Part shown: in pieces, positions 45,084 to 54,563 of the stretch
How the letters are laid out: every line of letters begins with the position of its first letter
How positions within the stretch are numbered: the first letter of the stretch is position 1
Virus record (IMG/VR): IMGVR_UViG_3300009128_000008
Span: 1 to 64,000 of that record
Source: a virus
Length of the DNA: 64,000 bases
Strand: one strand, 5' to 3'
The notes under the pieces: generated by a model
Told to the model about the DNA's origin: nothing
What the model saw: the letters and a program-made list of their open reading frames with translations, nothing else
Databases searched by the model: none
Translations under genes and position numbers: made by a program

Positions 45084-45842
45084 CTAATATAAACTCACAA
45101 AGCCTTGATTTTCGACAGGGCCCACACCTCTAATGCCAGAATAATTATCATATTGACCAACTAACGGCACTTCTTCTAGATCTATCCCATATTCCCGCAA
45201 CAAATCCTGCAAACGCATCTTACGGAGCCCCATTCTCCTTCTTTTTCGATTAGCAAATGGAAATTGCGCCGATGGCCTGTTTACATCAGTCTTCGGAGCC
45301 CATGATTGTTGAGGCATAAATGCGGGAGGAACATTACCCATATTGAACCAATCACGCTCAAGACTTACTATGTCTTCATCGGTTACGTCATTTGCGTCTG
45401 TTTTATGACGCTTAATGAATAATGTATAAAACGCCTTAGTACTAGGGTCCAAATCTTTGCCAAAATCTATTTGCTTTGCCTCTTCTAATGCTTTGTCTAC
45501 ATCCCAATTATCATGTTTTATACGATACAGGGCTGCAGCAGTACCGGTTCTATCCTTTCCATGTAAACAGTGGATATAAGACGGTTTATTGTCGGTCAAT
45601 AAATCAACTATATTGTCGGAAAGGTAATTAAATAAATGTATTGTCTCTGGTCCCTGTAAAGGAATGATGATATGTTCGATACCAAGCTCCTTAACTATCG
45701 GGGATATTTTATTACCAACCTTTTCATCAAGGCTAATTATACGCTTTATCCCAAAAATATTAGATAATATTTGCAGATCTTTCCCACTAGGAGCGCCGCC
45801 CCTATAAATACCATCATCTATTTCTGAAAAACGCTCCGGCAT
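45084..45842 (-). CDS. Tyrosine/dual-specificity phosphatase-like protein
   Basis: The N-terminal 150 residues form a phosphatase domain with the signature 'HCLHGKDRTG' (91-100), which matches HCx5R[ST] with nucleophile Cys92 and Arg98. It is preceded by 'IYRGGAPSGKDL' and 'IISLDE', as in dual-specificity phosphatases. A general acid Asp is not obvious. The C-terminal 100 residues are a basic, Pro-rich extension ending 'VENQGFVSLY' that may attach it to the virion. It abuts the 245-aa gene. Location among head genes suggests a virion-carried enzyme; the substrate is unknown. Confidence 0.8.
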   Translation of the reverse strand: MPERFSEIDDGIYRGGAPSGKDLQILSNIFGIKRIISLDEKVGNKISPIVKELGIEHIIIPLQGPETIHLFNYLSDNIVDLLTDNKPSYIHCLHGKDRTGTAAALYRIKHDNWDVDKALEEAKQIDFGKDLDPSTKAFYTLFIKRHKTDANDVTDEDIVSLERDWFNMGNVPPAFMPQQSWAPKTDVNRPSAQFPFANRKRRRMGLRKMRLQDLLREYGIDLEEVPLVGQYDNYSGIRGVGPVENQGFVSLY

Positions 45843-46580
45843 TTAATACAAAAACCTTCCTACGTTGTTTAAAACCTGTCTTATAAACTCTGGATTCTGT
45901 CCGCTTAAAATATTCTTGATAAAAGCAATCGATTGTCCCATTGCGGCTGATATCGGAGTCTGTTTTGAGGCCACTTCATGTTCATTTATAGCTAATATTT
46001 TGCCCCGAAGATTTGTTATAGAATCAGTTTTACCAGCATCTGTCATTCGCTTCATGATAAACTTCACAACGCTGGCTATGCTTTTGCCTGCCATCATCGG
46101 ATCTCCCATCTCAATGACGGACTGGGCCATTTTAACAATCCGCGCATTAACAATAGAAGCCTCTTTATCAGAAAAATCATAATCTACAGATTGTATTGTC
46201 TGGAGCAACGCCGCTTCTTCCGGATAATCAATATCTTCATGCACCGCGTCATCAAATGCGGACTTAAATTCCGACATAAAATCTTTAACCTTATCAGGAG
46301 CATTCTTATTTAGCCGCCTCATTAGTTCGGAATAGGTCAGTCTTGTGTTCTTTTTGTTATCAGACTCTTTGATAACGCCATATAAATCATTTAAGGCTTT
46401 CTTTCTCTTCTTTTTCTTCTTTTTCCTCTTATTTTTCATATGTTTAAACATTTCGACCTGAGCAAGGCGCTCCTCAGCAGCGGCACGAGTATCATATGTG
46501 CCTAAATTTCTGTCGGATCTAGAAAGCACTCTCCACTTTCCGCCCGGCAGTTTTTTTATATATGACCTTTTAACAATCAC
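45843..46580 (-). CDS. Virion-associated protein with phage 'KWRVLSRSDRNLGTYDT' motif
   Basis: The 245-aa protein opens with 'YIKKLPGGKWRVLSRSDRNL' and then 'TYDTRAAAEERLAQVEMFKH', a module I know from many phage proteins of unknown function. A Lys/Arg-rich run follows (about 48-62), and then a helical C-terminal domain. Its ATG overlaps the 112-aa gene by four bases. The basic run may contact DNA, like the similar basic run in the 870-aa protein. Confidence 0.55.
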   Translation of the reverse strand: MIVKRSYIKKLPGGKWRVLSRSDRNLGTYDTRAAAEERLAQVEMFKHMKNKRKKKKKKRKKALNDLYGVIKESDNKKNTRLTYSELMRRLNKNAPDKVKDFMSEFKSAFDDAVHEDIDYPEEAALLQTIQSVDYDFSDKEASIVNARIVKMAQSVIEMGDPMMAGKSIASVVKFIMKRMTDAGKTDSITNLRGKILAINEHEVASKQTPISAAMGQSIAFIKNILSGQNPEFIRQVLNNVGRFLY

Positions 46581-46915
46581 CTATGACGCCTCACAGTTCG
46601 TTCTTCATCCCAGTATACATCCTTCATTCTTAGTCCGCCATTTACCGGAACAATTGACACAATAGACCAACAATTAAGAAATACATGGTTCGATTTTCCT
46701 GTCCCTTTATCATAACACTCTACAACCAAGCAATCACCCATTAAATCTATTATCCTACCACGCACCACACTCTTTTGGTCCATATCACAATCACTGAACT
46801 TAAATGTAGTATGCGCATCGCCACAATACACTTCCACCATCTCATCTTGGAGGTAATGCATTATTGCCGCGCCATAAGAGCTTATTTCTACTACTGGAGA
46901 TTTTGCTTTAGCCAT
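46577..46915 (-). CDS. Hypothetical beta-rich protein
   Basis: The 112-aa protein is predicted to be a compact beta barrel ('VVEISSYGAAIMHYLQDEMV', 'VVRGRIIDLMGDCLVVECYD') of the small adaptor type. It overlaps the 674-aa gene by one base (TAATG) and the 245-aa gene by four bases, so all are coupled. No family is recognised. Confidence 0.5.
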   Translation of the reverse strand: MAKAKSPVVEISSYGAAIMHYLQDEMVEVYCGDAHTTFKFSDCDMDQKSVVRGRIIDLMGDCLVVECYDKGTGKSNHVFLNCWSIVSIVPVNGGLRMKDVYWDEERTVRRHR

Positions 46916-48939
46916 TACATTATCCTATTCAGCGTAAATGCCCGTCTAGACCTATTCAATTGGTCAAAACTTGTTTCCGCACACTTAGAAATTAACCCCG
47001 GAACCACTGTTGAGGTAATTTTTATTTTCTTATCACAATCTGTAATTATGCTTAATCCGTCCGAAACACAATCACACAATGCTTGCACGGCATCTACTAC
47101 AATTGTTTCGCTACCTAATACAGAACACTGCAGTTCTACCGTATTATCACTCGCTGAACTGTGAATAGAAACCTTGGCATCAGCAATTTTCATTAACAAA
47201 TCAGAAGCTACTCTAGCAAACTCCACCTTATTGAAAAATGATTCGGTTTCCGCCTCTATTTTAATTAGAACATCTGTGGTGGGAAGCTCTCTATTTAATA
47301 TGCTATTTTTCACTATACTCTCCAACGGACCATTAGCCTCTCTGAACAAAGACTTTATAAATGACACAACCTCACCCCATATACCCTTTTCTGTAGTCTT
47401 ATCCTCTTGTGGAACTAATTTTGCTGTGGATTTTCCTGTTTTTACATCTTTTAGTTCTTCTGGCGAATACTGATCATGCCACTCTTTAACGGCTGGTTTT
47501 CTTCCTGGGGGCGGTGCTGGTTGCGATACAATTCCCGATAATTGAGGTAATATTTTCTTAACAAAAGTATTATATAATGAAGTAACCTCACCAGAATATC
47601 CCTTGATATTTGCGGTAAAATACTTATTCAAACCTAATACTACTGTAGCGCTCGTGGGATCGCCCGCTTCCATCCATTCCAAAGCCTTATCATAACGGCC
47701 ACCAATCAGCCTCCAATATCCCTCCGCACCATCTTCCGGGGTATCATAAGCTCTCCATTCTGCGCCTGTATGAGCATATTGTTTTCCGGAGCCGGTAAAG
47801 TCCGTTGTAGACATCACATAATAAGGCTTTCCAGACTTAATCCATGCTGGGAACGCCTTAATATTACCAACATTATTACAAGGCAATTTAATTGGATTGC
47901 GCCCGCTCTCTAAAACAACTTGCGCCCACGCTACACCTAAAGTCTCGGCTGTTGGATCTTTTCCAAATGCCCTTCTATATCCCTCTCTTAAAACATTAGC
48001 AAAACCAACCTCGCTCAAATGAGTCATCTTACGCGGGACTCGCTCTGCTAATTTGATAAGCTCGTCTTTTCTATTAGCATATACATTCATTATCTTCTGT
48101 AGCCGCAATTTATCTCGCGGTCTAACAGAAGTTCTTTGATCCATCACCCATACTCTTGCTTGGAAAGAAAATTGTGAGCCCGGCATTGCAAATCTATCCG
48201 TCATAACCTGAATAATAGTTTCTCCGGCAGCAATATTGGGAGCCCTCTTATGCGGCTTTCTAACATCAGCCGTCATTAGAGTTCCATTAGCAATAGCTTC
48301 TTTTAGATTTTCGGCCAATAGTGCAATATTCTGGTCCGAAAACATTGCATCCATATATTCCGGCGACAAATCTGTAAGACCTTCTATCCGAGTAAAAAGC
48401 TCATCTGCCAATCTTTTCAATGGAGATCCTTCCGATAAGCCTCCCACTTCTATATCGGCCGCTGTCAATCCGCTATACCAAGAAAAATCTTTAAGCTTCT
48501 TTCCATAACTCTTTTGAAGCTCGATATCATAACTCTCGGGCATTACCTTTTTTATTTTATCAAGAAATCCGGGCTCTTCCATTTCTTTAAAAGTATAATA
48601 CCAAACTTTATTCGCATCGCCCTCTACTTTATGAATTTCTGTCCAGAGCTGTTTTGTAAGATCTTTAACTTCTTCTAATGCTTCTCCGTATGCATTTACC
48701 TCGCCATCTCTAATAATCTCAGATAAGTTATTGATCTTTATTTCTAATTCTTCAACTATCTTACCTGTATATTCGGTTTCTTTATTTAATTTAGCAACTT
48801 CGGCTCTGTAGTCTGAGTCTGTTATTCTGCGTAAAAAATTCTTAAATCTGCGCAAAATTCCAGCGACTTTGACAACTTTTTTGTTATCAACGGCCTGTAA
48901 TTCAATAGCAATTTTCCTTATCTCATCAGTATTATGCAT
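46915..48939 (-). CDS. Large virion protein with lysozyme-like (GH73/FlgJ-like) domain
   Basis: The 674-aa protein has a central domain (about residues 322-480) with 'LGVAWAQVVLESGR' (likely catalytic Glu), then 'NNVGNIKAFPAW', 'AEWRAYDTPEDGAEGYW' and 'VTSLYNTFVKKIL'. This order matches glucosaminidase/lysozyme-like folds that cleave peptidoglycan. The flanking regions are helical; the C-terminal 180 residues are a separate beta-rich unit. A virion-associated lysin that opens the host wall at entry is the likely role. It overlaps the 699-aa gene by eight bases. Confidence 0.72.
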   Translation of the reverse strand: MHNTDEIRKIAIELQAVDNKKVVKVAGILRRFKNFLRRITDSDYRAEVAKLNKETEYTGKIVEELEIKINNLSEIIRDGEVNAYGEALEEVKDLTKQLWTEIHKVEGDANKVWYYTFKEMEEPGFLDKIKKVMPESYDIELQKSYGKKLKDFSWYSGLTAADIEVGGLSEGSPLKRLADELFTRIEGLTDLSPEYMDAMFSDQNIALLAENLKEAIANGTLMTADVRKPHKRAPNIAAGETIIQVMTDRFAMPGSQFSFQARVWVMDQRTSVRPRDKLRLQKIMNVYANRKDELIKLAERVPRKMTHLSEVGFANVLREGYRRAFGKDPTAETLGVAWAQVVLESGRNPIKLPCNNVGNIKAFPAWIKSGKPYYVMSTTDFTGSGKQYAHTGAEWRAYDTPEDGAEGYWRLIGGRYDKALEWMEAGDPTSATVVLGLNKYFTANIKGYSGEVTSLYNTFVKKILPQLSGIVSQPAPPPGRKPAVKEWHDQYSPEELKDVKTGKSTAKLVPQEDKTTEKGIWGEVVSFIKSLFREANGPLESIVKNSILNRELPTTDVLIKIEAETESFFNKVEFARVASDLLMKIADAKVSIHSSASDNTVELQCSVLGSETIVVDAVQALCDCVSDGLSIITDCDKKIKITSTVVPGLISKCAETSFDQLNRSRRAFTLNRIM

Positions 48940-51031
48940 CCAAAATACCTTCAGCTATAGCTATAAATTTTAAGCTATCTTCTGGGCGTTTGTCTTCTAT
49001 ATATTCAGAATACTTTAACAACATTGAGGCGATTAGTTTTGGATTATTAGATTTTGCGGCCTTTACCAACAATTTAACAAACTCCTTATTCTCAGCATTT
49101 GTGGCAGGCTCAAATTCTATAACATCAGCGCCGCCTTCCTGCTGATAATGTTTCCATCCAGGAGAATGTTTTGTTCCTTTTTGCTCCTTGATTTTAACTC
49201 GACCTGGCGGCGGTGCCTCCGGCTCTCGATATTTAGGAGGAAATTCTGGAGAGACTTGGGTTCTTGGCACTCCCTCTTCCTCGGGAGCAGGCAATGGTTC
49301 AAACACCGTCCCTGGCTCAGACTCTATTCCTGGATCAGACTCTACTTCTGTCTCTGATGCAGCAGGTATTTCTGGCGCCGGAGTGGTTGGAGCTGATTCC
49401 CCAACAGTCTCTGGAGCCCATGACGACTCTGGAACTGTTTTTGGTGCATCCTCTTCCCCTAATCCAGTTTGATCTATCATAGTTAGTGCCATCTGCTCTA
49501 ATTGCTTTGCCCAATTATATACTTCTTGTGGCGTAATATTTTGAGCCGATTTTGTTATTTGATCTACTAGTCTTTTTTGGGTCTCTACCTTAACTTCAGG
49601 GGGCGGTGGTGCTTCATAAGGCACTGTGAGTTCTTGAGACCTCTGTGTTCTTTGAATGGGTTCTGTTTCAGGTTCAGATCTTGGTGGTCGCGGGATATCT
49701 ACCTTAGCTGGAACTACTGGCGTCTCGCTAACCGGCTTTGGATGTTCAACTCTAACTGGCTGTCTCGGGCCCCTTTTCTTATACTGTTGAATAAGTCGTT
49801 TAAGCTCAGCAGAAGGCATCGCCCTATATTTAGAATAAGATTCTGCTTGTTCTGGTGCCGGGGGAAGCGGTACCGTTTCATCTTCTCTAGGATATTCCTC
49901 TGGTATTTTTTCTGTTTGTGGCCACCGCCCCTTATACGGATCGTCAGATGGCCCTTCAGACGGTAATGGAGGTGGCCTAGGAATTCGCCTTGTATAACCC
50001 TTGGGAACCGGCTCTTCTTCTCCAGCTAACTCGCCTGCCGGCATTTCACCTGGCGCAACCTCTCCTGAAGGCTCTATTAACTCAACATCTTCTTCGCCCA
50101 CTTCTATCACTTCAGATTTCGGCGCCTCACCTTCCCCTGGAGCTGTCACTTCCTGTTGCGCCTCTTCCTCTGCTCTTTGCTCTTCTTTTTGAGCTTCGCG
50201 TCGAGCCTCTAATATGGGCACGGCTCTTGCTTGTATATGCTTCGCAAAGACATTGGCATATTTGGTACTAAATTTTGCTTGTTCCTCAGAAATCTTTTTA
50301 ATGGTGTCCGTATAAGTAACAAGATCACCTTTCGCTACAGCCGCACTAAGTGTCTTGAGGTGAGCTTTAATCTTTTTTGCGGTCGAGTCTGCCAAAGAAA
50401 TTAATGATTTGACAGCTATTTTGTATTTTCTATCTATAGGAGGTATAACTCTTTTTTCAACAAGGCCTTTAGTAAGTTTGTCAGTGATATAATCGAGAAT
50501 GCCCGCCGTAGACACTTTGTCAGATGCTTTTATCTGCTGTAACATCTCCATTATCTCTTCGTCATCCTTGCCCATAGCCTTTATAGCTGCCAACAAGTTC
50601 AATAATTCCTGATCATCTTTGGTAGGCCCCTTTACTGCCGCCAATAATTCTTCATCCGTGCCAGTACCAAAATCCCCCAAATATTGTTTGCCAAAATCTC
50701 TAACGGCTTGCTGGTGATGAGGCTGAACTCGTTGACCACTCATTACAATGGCTCTAAGTCTAAGATTAAGCTGCGCCAGTAATACAGCAAGATTAGCTGG
50801 GCGCTTATATTCTGCTTTCATGCTTTTAACAATAGAACTTATTTCGGTCGCCCACCGTTCCACATCATCATGTATTTTTTCTAATTGTTCAATCTTTTCG
50901 GCATAAGCTTCGTCGCCTCTTTCAGCCAACATTCGCCCCCAACCACCTGGCGTAAGAACTTTTCGCATCCAAATGCCAGGCCGCGCCGCAGTAATAATAA
51001 TAATCTCTTCATTTGTATAGTTTTGCATCAT
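48932..51031 (-). CDS. Large Pro/Glu-rich virion-region protein
   Basis: The 699-aa protein has a helical N-terminal third, then a long Pro/Glu-rich low-complexity stretch (about 270-620), and a short helical C-terminal module ('LLKYSEYIEDKRPEDSLKFI'). The Pro/Glu-rich stretch probably forms an extended linker. It lies between the portal and the lysozyme-like gene. No domain is recognised. Confidence 0.5.
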   Translation of the reverse strand: MMQNYTNEEIIIITAARPGIWMRKVLTPGGWGRMLAERGDEAYAEKIEQLEKIHDDVERWATEISSIVKSMKAEYKRPANLAVLLAQLNLRLRAIVMSGQRVQPHHQQAVRDFGKQYLGDFGTGTDEELLAAVKGPTKDDQELLNLLAAIKAMGKDDEEIMEMLQQIKASDKVSTAGILDYITDKLTKGLVEKRVIPPIDRKYKIAVKSLISLADSTAKKIKAHLKTLSAAVAKGDLVTYTDTIKKISEEQAKFSTKYANVFAKHIQARAVPILEARREAQKEEQRAEEEAQQEVTAPGEGEAPKSEVIEVGEEDVELIEPSGEVAPGEMPAGELAGEEEPVPKGYTRRIPRPPPLPSEGPSDDPYKGRWPQTEKIPEEYPREDETVPLPPAPEQAESYSKYRAMPSAELKRLIQQYKKRGPRQPVRVEHPKPVSETPVVPAKVDIPRPPRSEPETEPIQRTQRSQELTVPYEAPPPPEVKVETQKRLVDQITKSAQNITPQEVYNWAKQLEQMALTMIDQTGLGEEDAPKTVPESSWAPETVGESAPTTPAPEIPAASETEVESDPGIESEPGTVFEPLPAPEEEGVPRTQVSPEFPPKYREPEAPPPGRVKIKEQKGTKHSPGWKHYQQEGGADVIEFEPATNAENKEFVKLLVKAAKSNNPKLIASMLLKYSEYIEDKRPEDSLKFIAIAEGILDA

Positions 51032-51113
51032 AAACCCTCAAAAAGACACACCAACACCACTAATCAATATAATATAATAATATGCCTGTCAAACATCAAA
51101 TTATATTGTATGA

Positions 51114-52973
51114 TTAAATTGCCGGAACCTCTCCTCCGCCACCTTCTGCAGCAGCCGCGGGAGCCTCAGCGGCCTCACCACCGCCCCCTTCCATTGGAGG
51201 CATTTCAGGAGGGGCGCCTAAATCTGGAGGTGCTCCTGGGGGCATACCGGGCAATCCCATATCGCCCATTCCAGCTTCTTCACCGCCAACACCCTCTCCA
51301 CCAGCAGCTTCACCAGGTAATGGTTGTTCCGCGGGCTCTTGAATCTCATCATCAGGGCCTAAAGAGCGCAATTCATTAAGATCCATCTTGGCCATAATCT
51401 CACTTTCCTTCGCCATAATCTGTTCTTCGATGGATTCTTCTTTAATTCTCCTAACTTCATCCTCCCAATCCAAGCCCATGGATCTATAGAGAGTCTGTAG
51501 TGATGCTTTCTTTGTCTCACCCTGCACTACTAATTGAGATAAAGCTTGAATGTAGTCAGTTGTGTCAAACAATGACATATGATTCCACTCGACCTCGGGA
51601 ACAATCAAGACTTTTTCGCCATCGGTATATTCATAAAAATCATTAATCTTAGAAATCGGAGCAAAAATCTTTCTTCGCAACCAAGCAGACAACATATTTC
51701 TAAATTGCATGTAACGCTGACGCAAAACATCAAGGGTCACACCACCATTAGCATAAGTAACATCCGCTCCGCCGTCCATTAATACCTGAGGAACCAACAG
51801 CCCGATATAAATTTCTTTCATTAACTGTGTAACATCATTAGCAATATCTATAATTGCGCCTTGAGCACCAATACGTTCTACAACAACTTGTTCATGACAG
51901 AAAATCTTAAAATCTTTATCATATTGTGCGCTCTCCCAAAGCTCACGCCATGCCTCTAGATCTGCCGGAGATGGTTTATAACTTTCTCCGCCCACCTTAA
52001 TTAAAGTAACGGGATTTATTAAATTATAAGCCTGAGCAAACTTAGACTCTCTTAATAGGTCAAACAACATTAACTGGCGGAAACACGATACCACCAATCC
52101 AGTTCCCCTAATTTCGTAAGGACTAATCTTCCTGGCTAAATGAGAAGCGTAAAAATTACTTAACGGAATATTCTCGCCACGCTTCACATGCTCTATAATA
52201 CTTTGATCTAATCGTTTCCTTTGCTGAACATCCGCCGGCCGATTAGAAGTTACAATTCTTTTGAGATTCTCATCAGGACGCAAACTAATAATGGGCTCTC
52301 CAGCTACAACAGAATGCTTAACAACGATATAATCTGGGTTTTGTATAATCAGTCTATCCCATTTTCCAGCATTTTCATCAATTTCCGCATAAACAAATGC
52401 CTCGCCAAGAGTCCAATATTCTTGAGCAAGTTGGGTACACACATTCATAAGATCGATCTCTTCCGCCATATTAGCGAAAAAATCCTCAATCTTTTTATTT
52501 TTACATCTAATATTTAGTTTAGAAATTGGATATGTTGAATGTAATGATATAGCATTTTGTACAATAGGATTTAAAGCAAAAAACGCTCTACACCAAGCGT
52601 TAATTGTTGCCCTATCTCGCGGCAAGTTTAGATTACTAGTTAGCCAAAGAGGGCTATAGATCTCCGGAACCTGACGGACAGCTCCACCAGGACCGCGAAA
52701 ACTATTAGTACCAGCGGCCCCACCAGCTCCTAAAGAAGAAGTCTGTGCATATTTTCTAAAAGAAGAAGATACAGCATGGCTCGCCTCAGTTGTTCCAAAT
52801 CTACCTGGAATTTGATACTGACCAGAACTACCCTCTTCTCGATACTGACCGCTAGCAACCTCATCATCTAAAACCGTCCTTCTATAAGGGGTAACAGACG
52901 TTGCCATTTTGCGGGTAGCTACAGGCGCAACTGACCTTCTACGCATAAATCTTTCGGAATTTGTTTCTACCAT
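51114..52973 (-). CDS. Portal protein
   Basis: The 619-aa product has the size and pattern of portal proteins, with 'YWTLGEAFVYAEIDENAGKW', 'ISPYEIRGTGLVVSCFRQLM', and 'VTYANGGVTLDVLRQRYMQF', followed by a clip-type 'LRRKIFAPISKINDFYEY'. The C-terminal 100 residues are Gly/Pro/Glu-rich and flexible. It is encoded near the terminase, as usual. Twelve copies form the vertex through which DNA is packaged and ejected. The Ser/Arg-rich N-terminal 90 residues are an extension. Confidence 0.85.
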   Translation of the reverse strand: MVETNSERFMRRRSVAPVATRKMATSVTPYRRTVLDDEVASGQYREEGSSGQYQIPGRFGTTEASHAVSSSFRKYAQTSSLGAGGAAGTNSFRGPGGAVRQVPEIYSPLWLTSNLNLPRDRATINAWCRAFFALNPIVQNAISLHSTYPISKLNIRCKNKKIEDFFANMAEEIDLMNVCTQLAQEYWTLGEAFVYAEIDENAGKWDRLIIQNPDYIVVKHSVVAGEPIISLRPDENLKRIVTSNRPADVQQRKRLDQSIIEHVKRGENIPLSNFYASHLARKISPYEIRGTGLVVSCFRQLMLFDLLRESKFAQAYNLINPVTLIKVGGESYKPSPADLEAWRELWESAQYDKDFKIFCHEQVVVERIGAQGAIIDIANDVTQLMKEIYIGLLVPQVLMDGGADVTYANGGVTLDVLRQRYMQFRNMLSAWLRRKIFAPISKINDFYEYTDGEKVLIVPEVEWNHMSLFDTTDYIQALSQLVVQGETKKASLQTLYRSMGLDWEDEVRRIKEESIEEQIMAKESEIMAKMDLNELRSLGPDDEIQEPAEQPLPGEAAGGEGVGGEEAGMGDMGLPGMPPGAPPDLGAPPEMPPMEGGGGEAAEAPAAAAEGGGGEVPAI

Positions 52974-53111
52974 TTCGTTCCTATATATTTTAAAACCTTA
53001 CCTAAAGACCTAAATATTGATATTGATTATCATAACTTGGCCTGTTCGCACCGTAAAATGTAGGCATTAAAACTCGACATGTATTAATTAAAATGCATGT
53101 ATGTAGAGTGT

Positions 53112-53141
53112 TTTATATCGATATTGGATAAACTATGACAA
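53112..53141 (-). promoter_or_regulatory. Candidate sigma70 promoter for the portal/head operon
   Basis: On the minus strand TTGTCA (53136-53141) is followed after 18 bases by TATAAA (53112-53117), each one base from consensus. It lies in the 258-base divergent gap between portal and phoH, giving a leader of about 130 bases. No convincing plus-strand promoter for phoH was found there. Confidence 0.4.
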
Positions 53142-53231
53142 ATAATTTTCTAAAACAAAACATTACATAAGCTATATAACACAAGCAGAAGGAGTTAAAA
53201 CAACAAAACCCTACAAAGATAGACGCAAAAT

Positions 53232-54563
53232 ATGAAATATACATATGTACTAGATACCTCTGTAATAATTTATGACCCCTATTGTGTAGAAAAATTTCCA
53301 GATTCAAATATAATACTCCAAGTGTTCGTTCTAAACGAATTGGATAAAATTAAAAAGATGTCAAGTGATGCTGGGAAAAATGCTCGCACATTTATTCGTC
53401 TGTTAGATGAAATATGCGGCAACGGCAAATTACATAAAGGCGTAAAGCTACAGAACAAATCAATTATTAAAGTAGACACAACACAGCATGATGTGTCTAA
53501 ATTTGGAGACACCGGATACGTAGACAATCAAATACTATCTTGCGCAAATTCTCTGTCTAAAAAACTCAGAGGAACCAGGGTTGTATTGATTAGCAAGGAT
53601 ATTAATCTTCGCGTACGGGCTCAATCTTTTAATATTGCAGCCGAAGATTATGAAAAAGACGGAATAAAAATTAGAAAAAGAAACGACAGATTATATTCTG
53701 GCGTGGTTACAATAGAAAGCCCTGTATTAAGCGGAGAATTGTGTAATGAAAAATTTCTAGAGTGTAAAAAACACCCAGAACTAAAAAACATATTACCAAA
53801 TGAATGCGTACACTTTGCCGACAAGTACGGAAATGGAAACACTCTTGGAAGAAGATCTGGTGGTGATATTAATATTGTTCGAGATAATGACCTTTGGACA
53901 ATAAATACCAGAAATAAAGAACAAGCATTCGCGGCCGATCTCCTATTAGATCCCGATATTTCGCTTGTATCATTAATAGGAAAAGCAGGCACAGGAAAAA
54001 CTTTGCTCTCAATAGCCGCGGGATTAGAATTATTAATAAATCAAAAAATATATAATAAATTTATAATATATCGACCAATGCAAGCAGTTGGTAACGAGTT
54101 GGGATATCTACCGGGTAATATGGAAGAAAAGCTTGAGCCTTGGATGGAAGCTATTAAAGACAGCTTGGATTATTTAACATCATTCAAAAAGAAAAGGCGA
54201 GGCAAAAAAGCGGCCATTAAAGATAATTGGCGAGATAATCTTGGACAATATTCTGATAGTATCTTTTTGGAGCCAATAACTTACATTCGGGGTAGAAGTA
54301 TTCCAAATGCCTATATGATGATAGATGAAGCTCAGAATTTGTCTAAGAGCGAAATCAAAACCGTCCTTACCCGCGTTGGTCCTGGTACAAAAATAGTGCT
54401 TACAGGAGATATTGAGCAAACAGATGGACCGCACCTAGATGCCATAAATAATGGATTAACTCATGTTGCATCTGCCTTTAGAAGCTCAACATTATCCGGA
54501 CATATAACGCTAATAAAGGGTGAGAGAAGCAAGCTGGCAACTGAAGCCTCAAATATTTTATAA
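53232..54563 (+). CDS. phoH: PIN-PhoH ATPase (PhoH2-like)
   Basis: The 443-aa protein joins an N-terminal PIN nuclease-type domain (Asp8, Glu36, Asp98, Asp123 in the expected acidic positions) to a PhoH P-loop ATPase. The ATPase shows 'GKAGTGKT' (250-257), 'RPMQAVGNELGYLPG' and 'MIDEAQNLS' (363-371). PhoH2 proteins are RNA-unwinding and RNA-cleaving enzymes in some bacteria; phage PhoH proteins are widespread with unclear roles. It is one of only two plus-strand genes, and its stop touches the terminase stop with no gap. The first ATG is used, without a strong ribosome-binding site. Confidence 0.92.
   Translation: MKYTYVLDTSVIIYDPYCVEKFPDSNIILQVFVLNELDKIKKMSSDAGKNARTFIRLLDEICGNGKLHKGVKLQNKSIIKVDTTQHDVSKFGDTGYVDNQILSCANSLSKKLRGTRVVLISKDINLRVRAQSFNIAAEDYEKDGIKIRKRNDRLYSGVVTIESPVLSGELCNEKFLECKKHPELKNILPNECVHFADKYGNGNTLGRRSGGDINIVRDNDLWTINTRNKEQAFAADLLLDPDISLVSLIGKAGTGKTLLSIAAGLELLINQKIYNKFIIYRPMQAVGNELGYLPGNMEEKLEPWMEAIKDSLDYLTSFKKKRRGKKAAIKDNWRDNLGQYSDSIFLEPITYIRGRSIPNAYMMIDEAQNLSKSEIKTVLTRVGPGTKIVLTGDIEQTDGPHLDAINNGLTHVASAFRSSTLSGHITLIKGERSKLATEASNIL

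Noticed and set aside
53134-53169. Possible 11-codon leader peptide before phoH
   Set aside because: It has an ATG but no ribosome-binding site, and lies within the candidate minus-strand promoter, so it is likely chance.
52974-53231. tRNA or other structured RNA gene in the divergent gap before phoH
   Set aside because: No cloverleaf-like pairing or tRNA-type T-loop was seen. The gap looks like leader and promoter sequence.
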